From Micromonospora mirobrigensis (GTDB lineage: Bacteria; Actinomycetota; Actinomycetes; Mycobacteriales; Micromonosporaceae), in assembly GCF_900091555.1 (NCBI RefSeq), contig NZ_FMCX01000005.1, positions 186,001-250,000 of the forward strand: DNA of 64,000 bases. The letters run 5' to 3'. The notes under the pieces are model-generated. The model saw only the letters and a program-made list of their open reading frames with translations, was not told the origin of the DNA and did no database searches. Shown here in pieces: positions 47,624-56,400 of the stretch (its first letter is position 1; each line of letters starts with the position of its first letter). Both the position numbers and the translations under genes were made by a program.

Positions 47624-48385
47624 TCAGGCGCCGGGGGTGTCCCCGCGCTTCGCGGTCGCCGCGAGGTAGTCGCGGTTGAGCCGGCCGATGGTGTTCAGCG
47701 GGATGCCCTTCGGGCAGACCGCGGTGCACTCACCGGCGTTGGTGCAGCCACCGAAGCCGGCCTCGTCGTGCGCGTCGACCATGCCGATCACCCGGGTGTA
47801 CCGCTCCGGCTGGCCCTGCGGGACCAGCGACAGCTGGGTGATCTTGGCGGCGGTGAAGAGCATGCCGGAGCCGTTCGGGCAGGCCGCCACGCAGGCGCCG
47901 CAGCCGATGCAGGCCGCGGACTCGAAGGCGGCGTCCGCGTTGGCCTTGGCCACCGGCACGGAGTGCGCCTCGGGGGCGCTGCCGGTCGGCGCGGTGATGT
48001 AGCCACCGGCGGCGATGATCTTGTCGAACGCGCCCCGGTTGACCACCAGGTCCTTGATGACCGGGAAGGCGCGGGCCCGCCACGGCTCGATGTCGATCGT
48101 CTCGCCGTCGCGGAACTGCCGCATGTGCAGCTGGCAGGCGGTGGTGCCGCGCTGCGGCCCGTGCGCGTCGCCGTTGATCATCAGACCGCACATGCCGCAG
48201 ATGCCCTCGCGGCAGTCGTGGTCGAACGCGACCGGCTCGTCGCCCTGGAGGATCAGCCGCTCGTTGAGCACGTCGAGCATCTCCAGGAACGACATGTCCG
48301 GGGAGACGTCCTCGACCTGGTAGGTCACCATCCGACCCTTGTCGTTGGGGCCGTTCTGGCGCCAGATGCGCAGGGTCAGGTTCAC
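47624..48385 (-). CDS. sdhB: Succinate dehydrogenase iron-sulfur subunit
   Basis: SdhB (253 aa) carries electrons from the flavin of SdhA to quinone. The [2Fe-2S] cysteines are C58, C63, C66 and C84; the second domain has CIGCGACVAACP (C159, C162, C165, C169) and C214, C220 and C224 for the [4Fe-4S] and [3Fe-4S] clusters. The start is GTG 48385 (VNLTLRIWRQ), overlapping the sdhA stop by GTGA. It is the last gene of the operon and a strong hairpin terminator follows. Confidence 0.96.
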   Translation of the reverse strand: MNLTLRIWRQNGPNDKGRMVTYQVEDVSPDMSFLEMLDVLNERLILQGDEPVAFDHDCREGICGMCGLMINGDAHGPQRGTTACQLHMRQFRDGETIDIEPWRARAFPVIKDLVVNRGAFDKIIAAGGYITAPTGSAPEAHSVPVAKANADAAFESAACIGCGACVAACPNGSGMLFTAAKITQLSLVPQGQPERYTRVIGMVDAHDEAGFGGCTNAGECTAVCPKGIPLNTIGRLNRDYLAATAKRGDTPGA

Positions 48386-50316
48386 TTGTAGCTCCGCTGC
48401 GTGGGGTGGACGTACTCGAACTTCAGGTCTTCCTTGTGCAGGACGGGCTCGCTCGGGCCGCCGTACTCCCAGGCCGCCACGTAGGCGAACCGGTCGTCGT
48501 CGCGCTGGGCCTCGCCGTCCGGGGTCTGGTGCTCGGCCCGGAAGTGACCGCCGCAGGACTCCTCGCGGTGCAGCGCGTCGATGCACATCAGCTCGGCCAG
48601 CTCGAAGAAGTCGGCCACCCGGCCGGCCTTCTCCAGCGACTGGTTGAGCCCCTCGCCGTCGCCCGGCACCTTGACCCGCTGCCAGAACTCGTCGCGCAGC
48701 GCCCGGATCTGGTCGATCGCCTTGCGCAGGCCGGCGTCGGAGCGCTCCATGCCGCAGTGCTCCCACATGATCTGACCCAGCTCGCGGTGGAACGAGTCGA
48801 CCGTGCGGTCACCGTCGACGGCCAGCAGCCGGGCGATCCGGTCCTCGACGTCGCGGCGGGCGGCGACCGCCTCCGGGTGACTCGGCTCCACCTTCTCCAG
48901 CGGGCCGGAGGCCAGGTAGTTGGCCAGCGTGTTCGGCAGCACGAAGTAGCCGTCCGCGAGGCCCTGCATCAGCGCCGAGGCGCCGAGCCGGTTCGCGCCG
49001 TGGTCGGAGAAGTTCGCCTCGCCGATCACGAACAGGCCGGGGATGCTCGACTGGAGGTCGTAGTCGACCCAGAGGCCGCCCATCGTGTAGTGCACGGCCG
49101 GGTAGATCCGCATCGGGACCTCGTACGGGTCCTCGCCGGTGATCCGCTCGTACATCTCGAAGAGGTTGCCGTACTTGGCCTCGATGGCCTTGCGGCCGAG
49201 CCGGCCGATCGCGTCGGCGAAGTCGAGGTAGACGCCGAGCTTGGTCGGGCCGACCCCGCGCCCCTCGTCGCAGACGTTCTTCGCGGCGCGGGAGGCGATG
49301 TCCCGGGGGACCAGGTTGCCGAAGGAGGGGTAGATCCGCTCCAGGTAGTAGTCCCGCTCGTCCTCTCCGATGTCCTTCGGGTTGCGGTCGTCGCCCTTGG
49401 CCTTCGGCACCCAGACCCGGCCGTCGTTGCGCAGTGACTCGCTCATCAGGGTCAGCTTCGACTGGTGGTCGCCGGAGACCGGGATGCAGGTCGGGTGGAT
49501 CTGCGTGTAGCAGGGGTTGGCGAAGTACGCGCCCTTGCGGTGCGCCCGCCAGGTGGCCGTGACGTTGCAGCCCTTGGCGTTGGTGGAGAGGTAGAAGACG
49601 TTGCCGTAGCCGCCGGAGGCGAGCACCACGGCGTCGGCCATCTCGGTGCTGATCTCGCCGGTGACCAGGTCACGGACCACGATGCCGCGGGCCTTGCCGT
49701 CGACGATGACCAGCTCCAGCATTTCGTGCCGGGCGTTCATCTCCACGTTGCCCAGGCCGATCTGCCGCTCCAGCGCCTGGTACGCGCCGAGCAGCAACTG
49801 CTGGCCCGTCTGGCCCCGGGCGTAGAAGGTGCGCTGCACCTGCGCGCCACCGAACGAGCGGGTGTCCAGCAGACCGCCGTACTCGCGGGCGAACGGGACG
49901 CCCTGGGCGACGCACTGGTCGATGATGTTCACCGACACCTCGGCCAGCCGGTGCACGTTCGACTCCCGGGAGCGGAAGTCGCCGCCCTTGACGGTGTCGT
50001 AGAAGAGCCGGTGCACCGAGTCGCCGTCGTTGCGGTAGTTCTTGGCGGCGTTGATGCCGCCCTGCGCGGCGATCGAGTGCGCCCGGCGCGGACTGTCCTG
50101 GTAGCAGTAGGACTTGACCCGGTAGCCCTGCTCGGCGAGGGTCGCGGCGGCCGAACCGCCGGCCAGGCCGGTGCCGACCACGATCACCGTCATCTTGCGG
50201 CGGTTGGCCGGGTTGACCAGCTTCGCCTCGAACCGGCGGGTCTCCCAGCGGTTCTCGATCGGCCCCTCCGGGGCCCTGGTGTCGGCGATCGGGTCGCCCT
50301 CGGTGTAGAGATCCAT
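48382..50316 (-). CDS. sdhA: Succinate dehydrogenase flavoprotein subunit
   Basis: SdhA (644 aa) oxidises succinate to fumarate with covalently bound FAD. The dinucleotide motif VVGTGLAGGSAAATL is at residues 47-60, the flavin-linking His is H80 in RAHSIAAQGGIN, and the substrate region QIHPTCIPVSGDHQSKL and GANRLGASALMQGLADGYFVLP are intact. Length and the HSIAAQGGIN form fit the Bacillus-type menaquinone enzyme with a single membrane subunit. ATG 50316 is two bases after the sdhC stop. The C-terminus overlaps the sdhB start. Confidence 0.97.
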   Translation of the reverse strand: MDLYTEGDPIADTRAPEGPIENRWETRRFEAKLVNPANRRKMTVIVVGTGLAGGSAAATLAEQGYRVKSYCYQDSPRRAHSIAAQGGINAAKNYRNDGDSVHRLFYDTVKGGDFRSRESNVHRLAEVSVNIIDQCVAQGVPFAREYGGLLDTRSFGGAQVQRTFYARGQTGQQLLLGAYQALERQIGLGNVEMNARHEMLELVIVDGKARGIVVRDLVTGEISTEMADAVVLASGGYGNVFYLSTNAKGCNVTATWRAHRKGAYFANPCYTQIHPTCIPVSGDHQSKLTLMSESLRNDGRVWVPKAKGDDRNPKDIGEDERDYYLERIYPSFGNLVPRDIASRAAKNVCDEGRGVGPTKLGVYLDFADAIGRLGRKAIEAKYGNLFEMYERITGEDPYEVPMRIYPAVHYTMGGLWVDYDLQSSIPGLFVIGEANFSDHGANRLGASALMQGLADGYFVLPNTLANYLASGPLEKVEPSHPEAVAARRDVEDRIARLLAVDGDRTVDSFHRELGQIMWEHCGMERSDAGLRKAIDQIRALRDEFWQRVKVPGDGEGLNQSLEKAGRVADFFELAELMCIDALHREESCGGHFRAEHQTPDGEAQRDDDRFAYVAAWEYGGPSEPVLHKEDLKFEYVHPTQRSYK

Positions 50317-50318
50317 GG

Positions 50319-51008
50319 TCAGGACACCAATCCGGTGAGTACGGCGAACGGGACCACCAGGTAGCCGGCGCAGAGCGCCACGGCGAAGACCAGCGCGGCG
50401 GTACGCGCCCGGCGCTCGCCCTTCGGGGTCTGCTGTCCGAGGCTGCGGAACGCGCTGAAGGCGCCGTGGCGCAGGTGGAAGCCGACCGTGACGATCGCCA
50501 GGGTGTAGAAGAGCGTGACGTACCAGCGTTCCGGGGCGAAGTCGGCGACGACGTTGCCGTACGGGTTGCTCGGGTCGCCCTGGGGGTTCAGGTGACCGGT
50601 GGTCAGGTCCAGGATGTGGTAGATCACGAAGAGCAGGATGATCACCCCACCCCAGCGCATGGTCCGGGCGGCGTAGCTGCCGTTGACCTTCTTGCGGTGG
50701 GCGTACTTCACCGGGCGGGCGGCGCGGGCGCGCAGGGCCAGCACGGTGGCGGCGACGATGTGCGCGACCACGGCGCCGGTGAGCACGGCTCGCTGGATCC
50801 ACAGGTACCAGGTCTCGGGCAGCAGCGGCGTGCCGATGCCCCGCAACCAGTGCGCGTAGTGGTCGAACGAGGTCTCGCCGGTGAAGATCTTCAGGTTCCC
50901 CAGCATGTGCACGATGAGGAACAGCGCCAGCAGGATGCCCGTCACCGCCATGACGGCCTTCAGGCCGACGTTCGAACGGATGGGCGACCGAGTTTTCGTG
51001 ATTACCAC
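50319..51008 (-). CDS. sdhC: Succinate dehydrogenase cytochrome b subunit
   Basis: SdhC has five hydrophobic segments, with His in LFLIVHML, AVVAHIVAA, LFVIYHILDL and VTVGFHLRHG as likely heme b ligands. That fits a di-heme, single-anchor SdhC, and no separate SdhD is present. A longer ATG start at 51074 would place the start inside the LysR palindrome (51067-51081), leaving 11 bases to the divergent gene. I therefore prefer GTG 51008 (VVITKTRSPIRSN, 229 aa). Neither has a strong ribosome site. It heads the sdhCAB operon. Confidence 0.88.
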   Translation of the reverse strand: MVITKTRSPIRSNVGLKAVMAVTGILLALFLIVHMLGNLKIFTGETSFDHYAHWLRGIGTPLLPETWYLWIQRAVLTGAVVAHIVAATVLALRARAARPVKYAHRKKVNGSYAARTMRWGGVIILLFVIYHILDLTTGHLNPQGDPSNPYGNVVADFAPERWYVTLFYTLAIVTVGFHLRHGAFSAFRSLGQQTPKGERRARTAALVFAVALCAGYLVVPFAVLTGLVS

Positions 51009-51066
51009 AGGACCGACGCTAGGAGCAGTTTGATCAGTCGTCCAATGCATCGACCTCGCAGTCTTG

Positions 51067-51081
51067 ATAGCCATAGGCTAT
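51067..51081. promoter_or_regulatory. LysR-type operator, T-N11-A palindrome
   Basis: atagccataggctat is a 6-bp inverted repeat around ata, containing TAGCCATAGGCTA, the T-N11-A pattern bound by LysR regulators. It lies 5 bases before the lysR ATG at 51086 and upstream of sdhC. TAGGCT at 51074-51079 is also a plausible -10 for a leaderless lysR transcript. Confidence 0.7.
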
Positions 51082-51085
51082 GTAG

Positions 51086-52021
51086 ATGCAGCTCCATCAG
51101 CTCCGGTACTTCGTCGCGGTCGCAGAAGTACGACATTTCACCCAAGCTGCCGACCTCGTGGGCATAACCCAGCCCTCGTTGAGTAAGCAAATTCACGCCC
51201 TGGAGACCGACCTCGGGGCCCCGCTCTTCGAACGGGTAAGGGGCAACATCGCCCTCACCGCGGCCGGCGAGGTGCTGCTGCCGCTGGCCAAGCGGATCCT
51301 CGCCGACGTGGACACCGCCACCCGGGAGGTGCAGGAGCTGGTCGGACTGCGCCGCGGCCGGGTCCGGCTGGGCGCCACCCCCAGCCTGGCCACCTCGCTG
51401 GCCCCGCCGGTGCTGCGCCGGTTCCGCGACGCGCATCCGACCGTCGACCTGCGGGTGGTCGAGGGCGGCTCGCAGGACCTGGTCCGCGACCTGCTCCGCG
51501 GCGACCTGGACCTGGCCCTGATCATCATGCCGTCCAGCGGTGGCGACCCGGGGCTGCGCGCCGACGCGATCCTGCGGGAGAGCCTGGTGGTGGCCTCGGT
51601 CGAGCCGCTGCCCGCCGCCGAGGGCACCGGTGAGCTGCGGATCGGCGATCTGCGCGACCAGCCCCTGGTGATGTTCCGCGAGGGCTACGACCTGCGCGAC
51701 GCCACCCTCCAGGCCTGCCGGGACGCCGGCTTCGAGCCGACCCTCGCCGTCGACGGCGGCGAGATGGACGCGGTGCTGAGCTTCGTCGAGGCCGGTCTCG
51801 GCGTCGCCCTGGTGCCCGGCATCGTGGTGGCCCGCCGCCCCGGCGTCCGGGTCACCCGCCTCGCCCCGCCCGGCGTGCGCCGCACCATCGCCGTCGCCCG
51901 GCGCCGCGACGTGGTCCCCACCCACGCCGGGCGCGAACTGCGCCGCATCCTGCTTGAGTACGTCCACGACGCCACGGCGGGCGGGGATCTGCCGCCCGGA
52001 GTCGAGCCGCTCGGCCCGTGA
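51086..52021 (+). CDS. LysR-family transcriptional regulator
   Basis: The 311-aa regulator has an N-terminal winged helix (MQLHQLRYFVAVAEVRHFTQAADLVGITQPSLSKQIHALE, helix-turn-helix at about residues 18-37) and a periplasmic-binding-protein-like effector domain (GRVRLGATPSLATSLAPPVLRRF; LALIIMPSSGGDPGL; MDAVLSFVEAGLGVALVPG). It is divergent from sdhCAB, and a T-N11-A palindrome lies between them, so it likely controls both itself and sdh. No ribosome site precedes ATG 51086, which suggests leaderless translation. The effector is unknown. Confidence 0.92.
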   Translation: MQLHQLRYFVAVAEVRHFTQAADLVGITQPSLSKQIHALETDLGAPLFERVRGNIALTAAGEVLLPLAKRILADVDTATREVQELVGLRRGRVRLGATPSLATSLAPPVLRRFRDAHPTVDLRVVEGGSQDLVRDLLRGDLDLALIIMPSSGGDPGLRADAILRESLVVASVEPLPAAEGTGELRIGDLRDQPLVMFREGYDLRDATLQACRDAGFEPTLAVDGGEMDAVLSFVEAGLGVALVPGIVVARRPGVRVTRLAPPGVRRTIAVARRRDVVPTHAGRELRRILLEYVHDATAGGDLPPGVEPLGP

Positions 52022-52042
52022 CGAGGGCCGCGGGTGGTGGTC

Positions 52043-52636
52043 TCAGCCGTCCCAGACCGGTCGGCCGTCGACGAACGGCCAGGTGATCCGCCCGGCCCGC
52101 AGCTCCGTCACGAGGCCGCGCACGTAGCTGAGCTCGGCCTGGACCACCGTCCGCTGGTACTCGGACTCGACGGTGAACAGGGGTGGCAGGAACGAGACCA
52201 CCTCGGCGATCTCGGCGTCCAGGGCCGAGTTCCGCTCCTCGAGGTGGACGATCCGGGTGTCCAGGGCCGCGAGCGCTTCGGCGGGGGAGAGGTTCGGCAG
52301 GAACGACAGCGCGGCGGGGAACTCGGCGTACTCCGGCGTGGGCGCCGAGAGCATGGCGGTCAGCCAGGCGTGCAACGTCGTACGGCCCTGCTCGGTGATC
52401 CGGTACGTGGTGCGCTCGGGGCGGTTGTCCGGGCGCTCGACCGACGCCACCTCGGCGAGTCCGTCGCGCAGCAGGCGCTGGATGGTCTGGTAGACGCTGG
52501 TGCGCTGGCTGACGTTGACCACGTCGTCCTTGCGTCGTTCCTTGATCAGCTGCTGCATCCGGTACGCGTGCATCGGCTCCTCCAGCAGCATCGACAGCAC
52601 GGCGACGGCGAGTACGGATCGGCGGGGAGCGGCCAC
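52043..52636 (-). CDS. PadR-family transcriptional regulator
   Basis: The 197-aa protein has an N-terminal PadR winged helix (SVLAVAVLSMLLEEPMHAYRMQQLIKERRKDDVVNVSQRTSVYQTIQRLLRDGLAEV) and a C-terminal helical dimerisation region (ALAALDTRIVHLEERNSALDAEIAEVVSFLPP), the long PadR subgroup. GTG 52636 is the start. It is divergent from the DUF998 membrane protein, and a nested palindrome overlaps that gene's start, so it probably represses it. The inducer is unknown. Confidence 0.92.
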   Translation of the reverse strand: MAAPRRSVLAVAVLSMLLEEPMHAYRMQQLIKERRKDDVVNVSQRTSVYQTIQRLLRDGLAEVASVERPDNRPERTTYRITEQGRTTLHAWLTAMLSAPTPEYAEFPAALSFLPNLSPAEALAALDTRIVHLEERNSALDAEIAEVVSFLPPLFTVESEYQRTVVQAELSYVRGLVTELRAGRITWPFVDGRPVWDG

Positions 52637-52676
52637 CAGCGCAGTTTACGGTCACCGGACGTTGCTCATTTTATGT

Positions 52677-52693
52677 ATAGTCAAACTATGACT
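52677..52693. promoter_or_regulatory. Nested palindrome over the DUF998 start (PadR operator candidate)
   Basis: atagt-caa-actat (52677-52689) and agtca-aacta-tgact (52679-52693) are overlapping perfect inverted repeats covering ATG 52688. TATAGT at 52676-52681 also reads as a -10 six bases before the A of the start codon, so the mRNA may be leaderless and repression would block the promoter directly. Confidence 0.65.
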
Positions 52694-53437
52694 AATAATC
52701 GGGTCGGTCGGTCGGGGACCGGCGAACCGACCTCATCCCCCCTCCGGGTGCTGGCCCTGGGCGCCGTCGCCGGGCCGGCACTGTTCACCCTCACCTGGCT
52801 CACGCTCGGCGTGACCAGCACCGGCTACACCCTCTACGGCCACACGTTCCGGGAGTACTCGCCGGTCAGCCAACCGATCAGCGGCCTGGGCGTCGGGGCC
52901 ACCGCCCCCTTCATGAACACCGCCTTCGTCGTCACCGGGCTGATGCTGCTGGTCGGCGTCGTCGGCATCGTCCGGTCGGTGCCCGCCGCCGGCTCACCGA
53001 CCCTGCGCCGCTGGGCGCTGGCGCTGCTCGCCTGTACCGGCATCGGTCAGGCCCTGTGCGGCGTCTTCACCCTCCGCGCCAGCGTGGTGCACGGGCTGGC
53101 GTTCCTGCTCGCGGTGGGAACGCCGATCGTCGGCTTCGTCGTCGCCGGCCGGTACCTCCGTCGGGTCCCCGGCTGGCGACGCCTCGGCACCGGCCTCGCC
53201 GTGGTGGGCAGCCCGCTGGCCCTGCTCGGACTGATCGCCTACTTCGTGGCCTTCCGGCCCACCGCGGACGGCGCCGAACACGGCGTCGCCGGTCTGATCC
53301 AACGGATCGACGTGGTCGGGGTCCACGCCTGGTTCGTCGCGATGGGCTGGCGGGCCTTCCGCGAGCCCGGATCGACGCCACCGGCCAGCCGGCCGGCGAG
53401 CGGTCAGCGCCCCTCGGCGTCGTCCATCGCCCGGTAG
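52688..53437 (+). CDS. DUF998 membrane protein
   Basis: A 249-aa integral membrane protein with about six hydrophobic segments (LGAVAGPALFTLTWLTLGV; TAFVVTGLMLLVGVVGIV; ALALLACTGIGQALCGVF; HGLAFLLAVGTPIVGFVVAG; LAVVGSPLALLGLIAYFV). REYSPVSQPISGLGVG near residue 57 and the overall layout fit DUF998. No ribosome site precedes ATG 52688. It is divergent from a PadR regulator and converges with hrpA, overlapping its 3' end by 34 bases. Function of the family is not settled. Confidence 0.85.
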   Translation: MTNNRVGRSGTGEPTSSPLRVLALGAVAGPALFTLTWLTLGVTSTGYTLYGHTFREYSPVSQPISGLGVGATAPFMNTAFVVTGLMLLVGVVGIVRSVPAAGSPTLRRWALALLACTGIGQALCGVFTLRASVVHGLAFLLAVGTPIVGFVVAGRYLRRVPGWRRLGTGLAVVGSPLALLGLIAYFVAFRPTADGAEHGVAGLIQRIDVVGVHAWFVAMGWRAFREPGSTPPASRPASGQRPSASSIAR

Positions 53438-56400
53438 ATCCGCTGCTCGGAGACGGGATAGGGGGTGCCCAGCGCCTGGGCGAAGACGTTCACCCGCAGC
53501 TCCTCGATCATCCAGCGGATCTGCCGGGCGGCGACCGACTGCCGCTTCGCCGGGGGCAGTGCGGCCAGCATCTCCCGGTATTCCTTCTGCACCACGGCGA
53601 CCCGGTCCTGCTGCTGTTTGTCCCGCTGCGGGTTGCCCGCCAGCCGGTCCAGCCGGCGTTCGATCGCGGTGAGATAACGCAGCAGGTCCGGCAGGCGGGC
53701 GTAGCCGGCCTCGGTGACGAAGCCCGGGTGCATCAGCCCGGAGAGCTGGTTGCGGATGTCGGCCAGGGCGGCCACCACGGCCAGGTTGCGGGTGGCGCCC
53801 AGGCGCTGCTCCACCGCGTACGCCGAGGCGAGCACGCCCCGGACCCGGTCCATCACCTCGACAACGGTGTCCACCAGGTCGGCGCGAACCCTGTCCCGCA
53901 GCGCGGCGAAGCCCTCGGCGTCCCAGGCCGGACCGCCGGCGTCGGCGATCAGCTTGTCGACAGCCGCCCCGGCGGCGTCGTCGATCAGCGCCTGCACCCC
54001 GCCGTGCGGATTGCGGGACAGCGCCAGCTTCGCCTCGTTGGTCAGCCGCCCCTGGAGGAACTTCGCCGGGGAGGGCACGGTCAGCCGCAGCAGCCGGCGG
54101 GTGCCCGCCCAGTGCGCGGCCTCCTGCTCGGCCGGGGAGTCGAACACCTTCACCCCGACCGTGGCGCCCTCGTCGACCAGAGCCGGGTACGCGGTCACCG
54201 CGTACCCGGCGCGCACCTGCTCGATGGTCCGGGGCAGCGTGCCGATGCTCCACTCCCTGAGGCCGGTGCGGGCGACCTCGGGCGCGGCGGCGGCGACGAC
54301 CTGGCGTACCTCCTGGCGGAGCTGGCGTTGCAGGGCCGGCAGGTCCTTGCCCTCGGCGACCGGCTTGTCCTCCTCGTCGAGGATCCGGAAGCTGACCCGC
54401 AGGTGAGCGGGGAGCCGGGCGGTGTCCCAGGCGTCCCGGGGCACGGTCACCCCGGTCATCCGGCGCAGCTGGGTGGCGAGCGCGTCGAGCAGCGGCTCCC
54501 TGCCGGCCGGCATGGCGGCCAGGGCGGCCCGGGCGTAGTCGGGGACCGGCACGAAGTTGCGCCGGATCGCCTTGGGCAGCGACCGGATCAGCGCGATGAC
54601 CAGCTCCTCGCGCAGCCCGGGCACCTGCCAGTCGAAGCTCTCCGCCGGCACCTGGTTGAGCAGCGGCAGCGGGATGTCCACGGTGACGCCGTCGGTGGGC
54701 GCGGTCGGGTCGAAGGTGTACGTCAGCGGCAGGGTCACCCCGTCGGCCCGCCACTCGTCCGGGTAGTCGGCCTCGTCGACCCCGCCCCGGCCGGCGTTGA
54801 CCAGCAGCTCCCGGGTGAAGGTGAGCAGGTCGGGCTGCTCCCGCCGCTGCTGCTTCCACCACGAGTCGAAGTGCCGGCCGGAGACCACGTCGGCGGGGAC
54901 GCGCTCGTCGTAGAACTGGAAGATGGTCTCGTCGTCGACCAGGATGTCGCGGCGGCGGGCCCGGTTCTCCAGCTCCTCGACCTCGGTGAGCAGTTTCTGG
55001 TTGTCGGCCCAGAACTGGTGGTGGGTGGACCAGTCGCCCTCGACCAGGGCGTGGCGGATGAACAGCTCCCGGCTCAACGTCGGGTCGATCCGCCCGAAGT
55101 TGACCTTGCGGGAGGTGACGATCGGGATGCCGTAGAGGGTGACCTTCTCGTAGGCCATCACCGCGGCCTGCTTCTTCTCCCAGTGCGGCTCGCTGTAGCT
55201 GCGCTTGACCAGGTGCTGCGCCAGCGGCTCGACCCACTCCGGCTCCACCCGGCCGGCCACCCGGCCGAAGAGCCGGGAGGTCTCCACCAGCTCGGCGGCC
55301 ATCACCCAGCGCGGCGGCTTCCGGAACAGCGCCGACCCGGGGAAGATCATGAACTTCGCGCCGCGCGCCCCCAGGTACTCGTGCTTCTGGGCGTCCTTGA
55401 GCCCCAGGTGGGACAGCAGTCCCGGCAGCAGCGACTGGTGCACCTTCGGGGTGTCGATCTCCTCGGGCAGGTCCGCCGCCGGGCCGCGCCGGCCGCCGTC
55501 GCCGGCCGGCTCGGTCGCGCCCCGCCGGCCCCGCCGCCCGTCACCCGGTTCGGGGGTACGCAGAACCTGGCGCAGCTGGCTGACGATGTCCTGCCACTCC
55601 CGCACCCGCAGGTAGTTGAGGTATTCGGCCTTGCACATCCGCCGGAACGCGCTGGAGGACAGCTCCCGCTGCTGCTCCCGCAGGTAACGCCACAGGTTGA
55701 GGAACGCGACGAAGTCCGACTCCTTGTCGGCGAACCGGGCGTGCGCCTGGTCGGCCTGGGCCTGCCTGTCGGCGGGCCGCTCCCGCGGATCCTGGATCGA
55801 CAGCGCGGCGGCGATCACCACCACCTCGGTGGCGCAGCCGTTGCGCTCGCCCTCGATCACCATCCGGGCCAGCCGCGGGTCCACCGGCAACTGGGCCAGC
55901 CGCCGGCCAAGCGCGGTGAGCCGCTTCTCCGGGTCGGTCTCGGCCGGGTCCAGCGCGCCCAGCTCGTGCAGCAGGTTGACGCCGTCGGTGACGTTGCGCC
56001 GGTCCGGCGGGTCGATGAACGGGAACGCGGCGACGTCACCGAGCCCGATCGAGGTCATCTGGAGGATGACCGAGGCCAGGTTGGTGCGCAGGATCTCCGG
56101 GTCGGTGAACTCCGGCCGCGAGGCGAAGTCCTGCTCGTCGTAGAGGCGGATGCAGATGCCGTCCGAGGTCCGCCCGCAGCGGCCCTTGCGCTGGTTGGCG
56201 CTGGCCTGCGAGACCGGCTCGATCGGCAGCCGCTGCACCTTGAGCCGGGTGGAGTAGCGGGAGATCCGGGCCGTGCCCGGGTCCACCACGTACTTGATGC
56301 CGGGGACGGTCAGCGAGGTCTCGGCGACGTTGGTGGCGAGCACCACCCGCCGGTTGGTGTGCGCGGCGAAGACCCGGTGCTGCTCGGCGGCGGAGAGCCG

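Noticed and set aside
47466..47669. Small plus-strand frame in the gap before sdhB
   Set aside because: It crosses the sdhB terminator and runs into sdhB antisense; no ribosome site or family.
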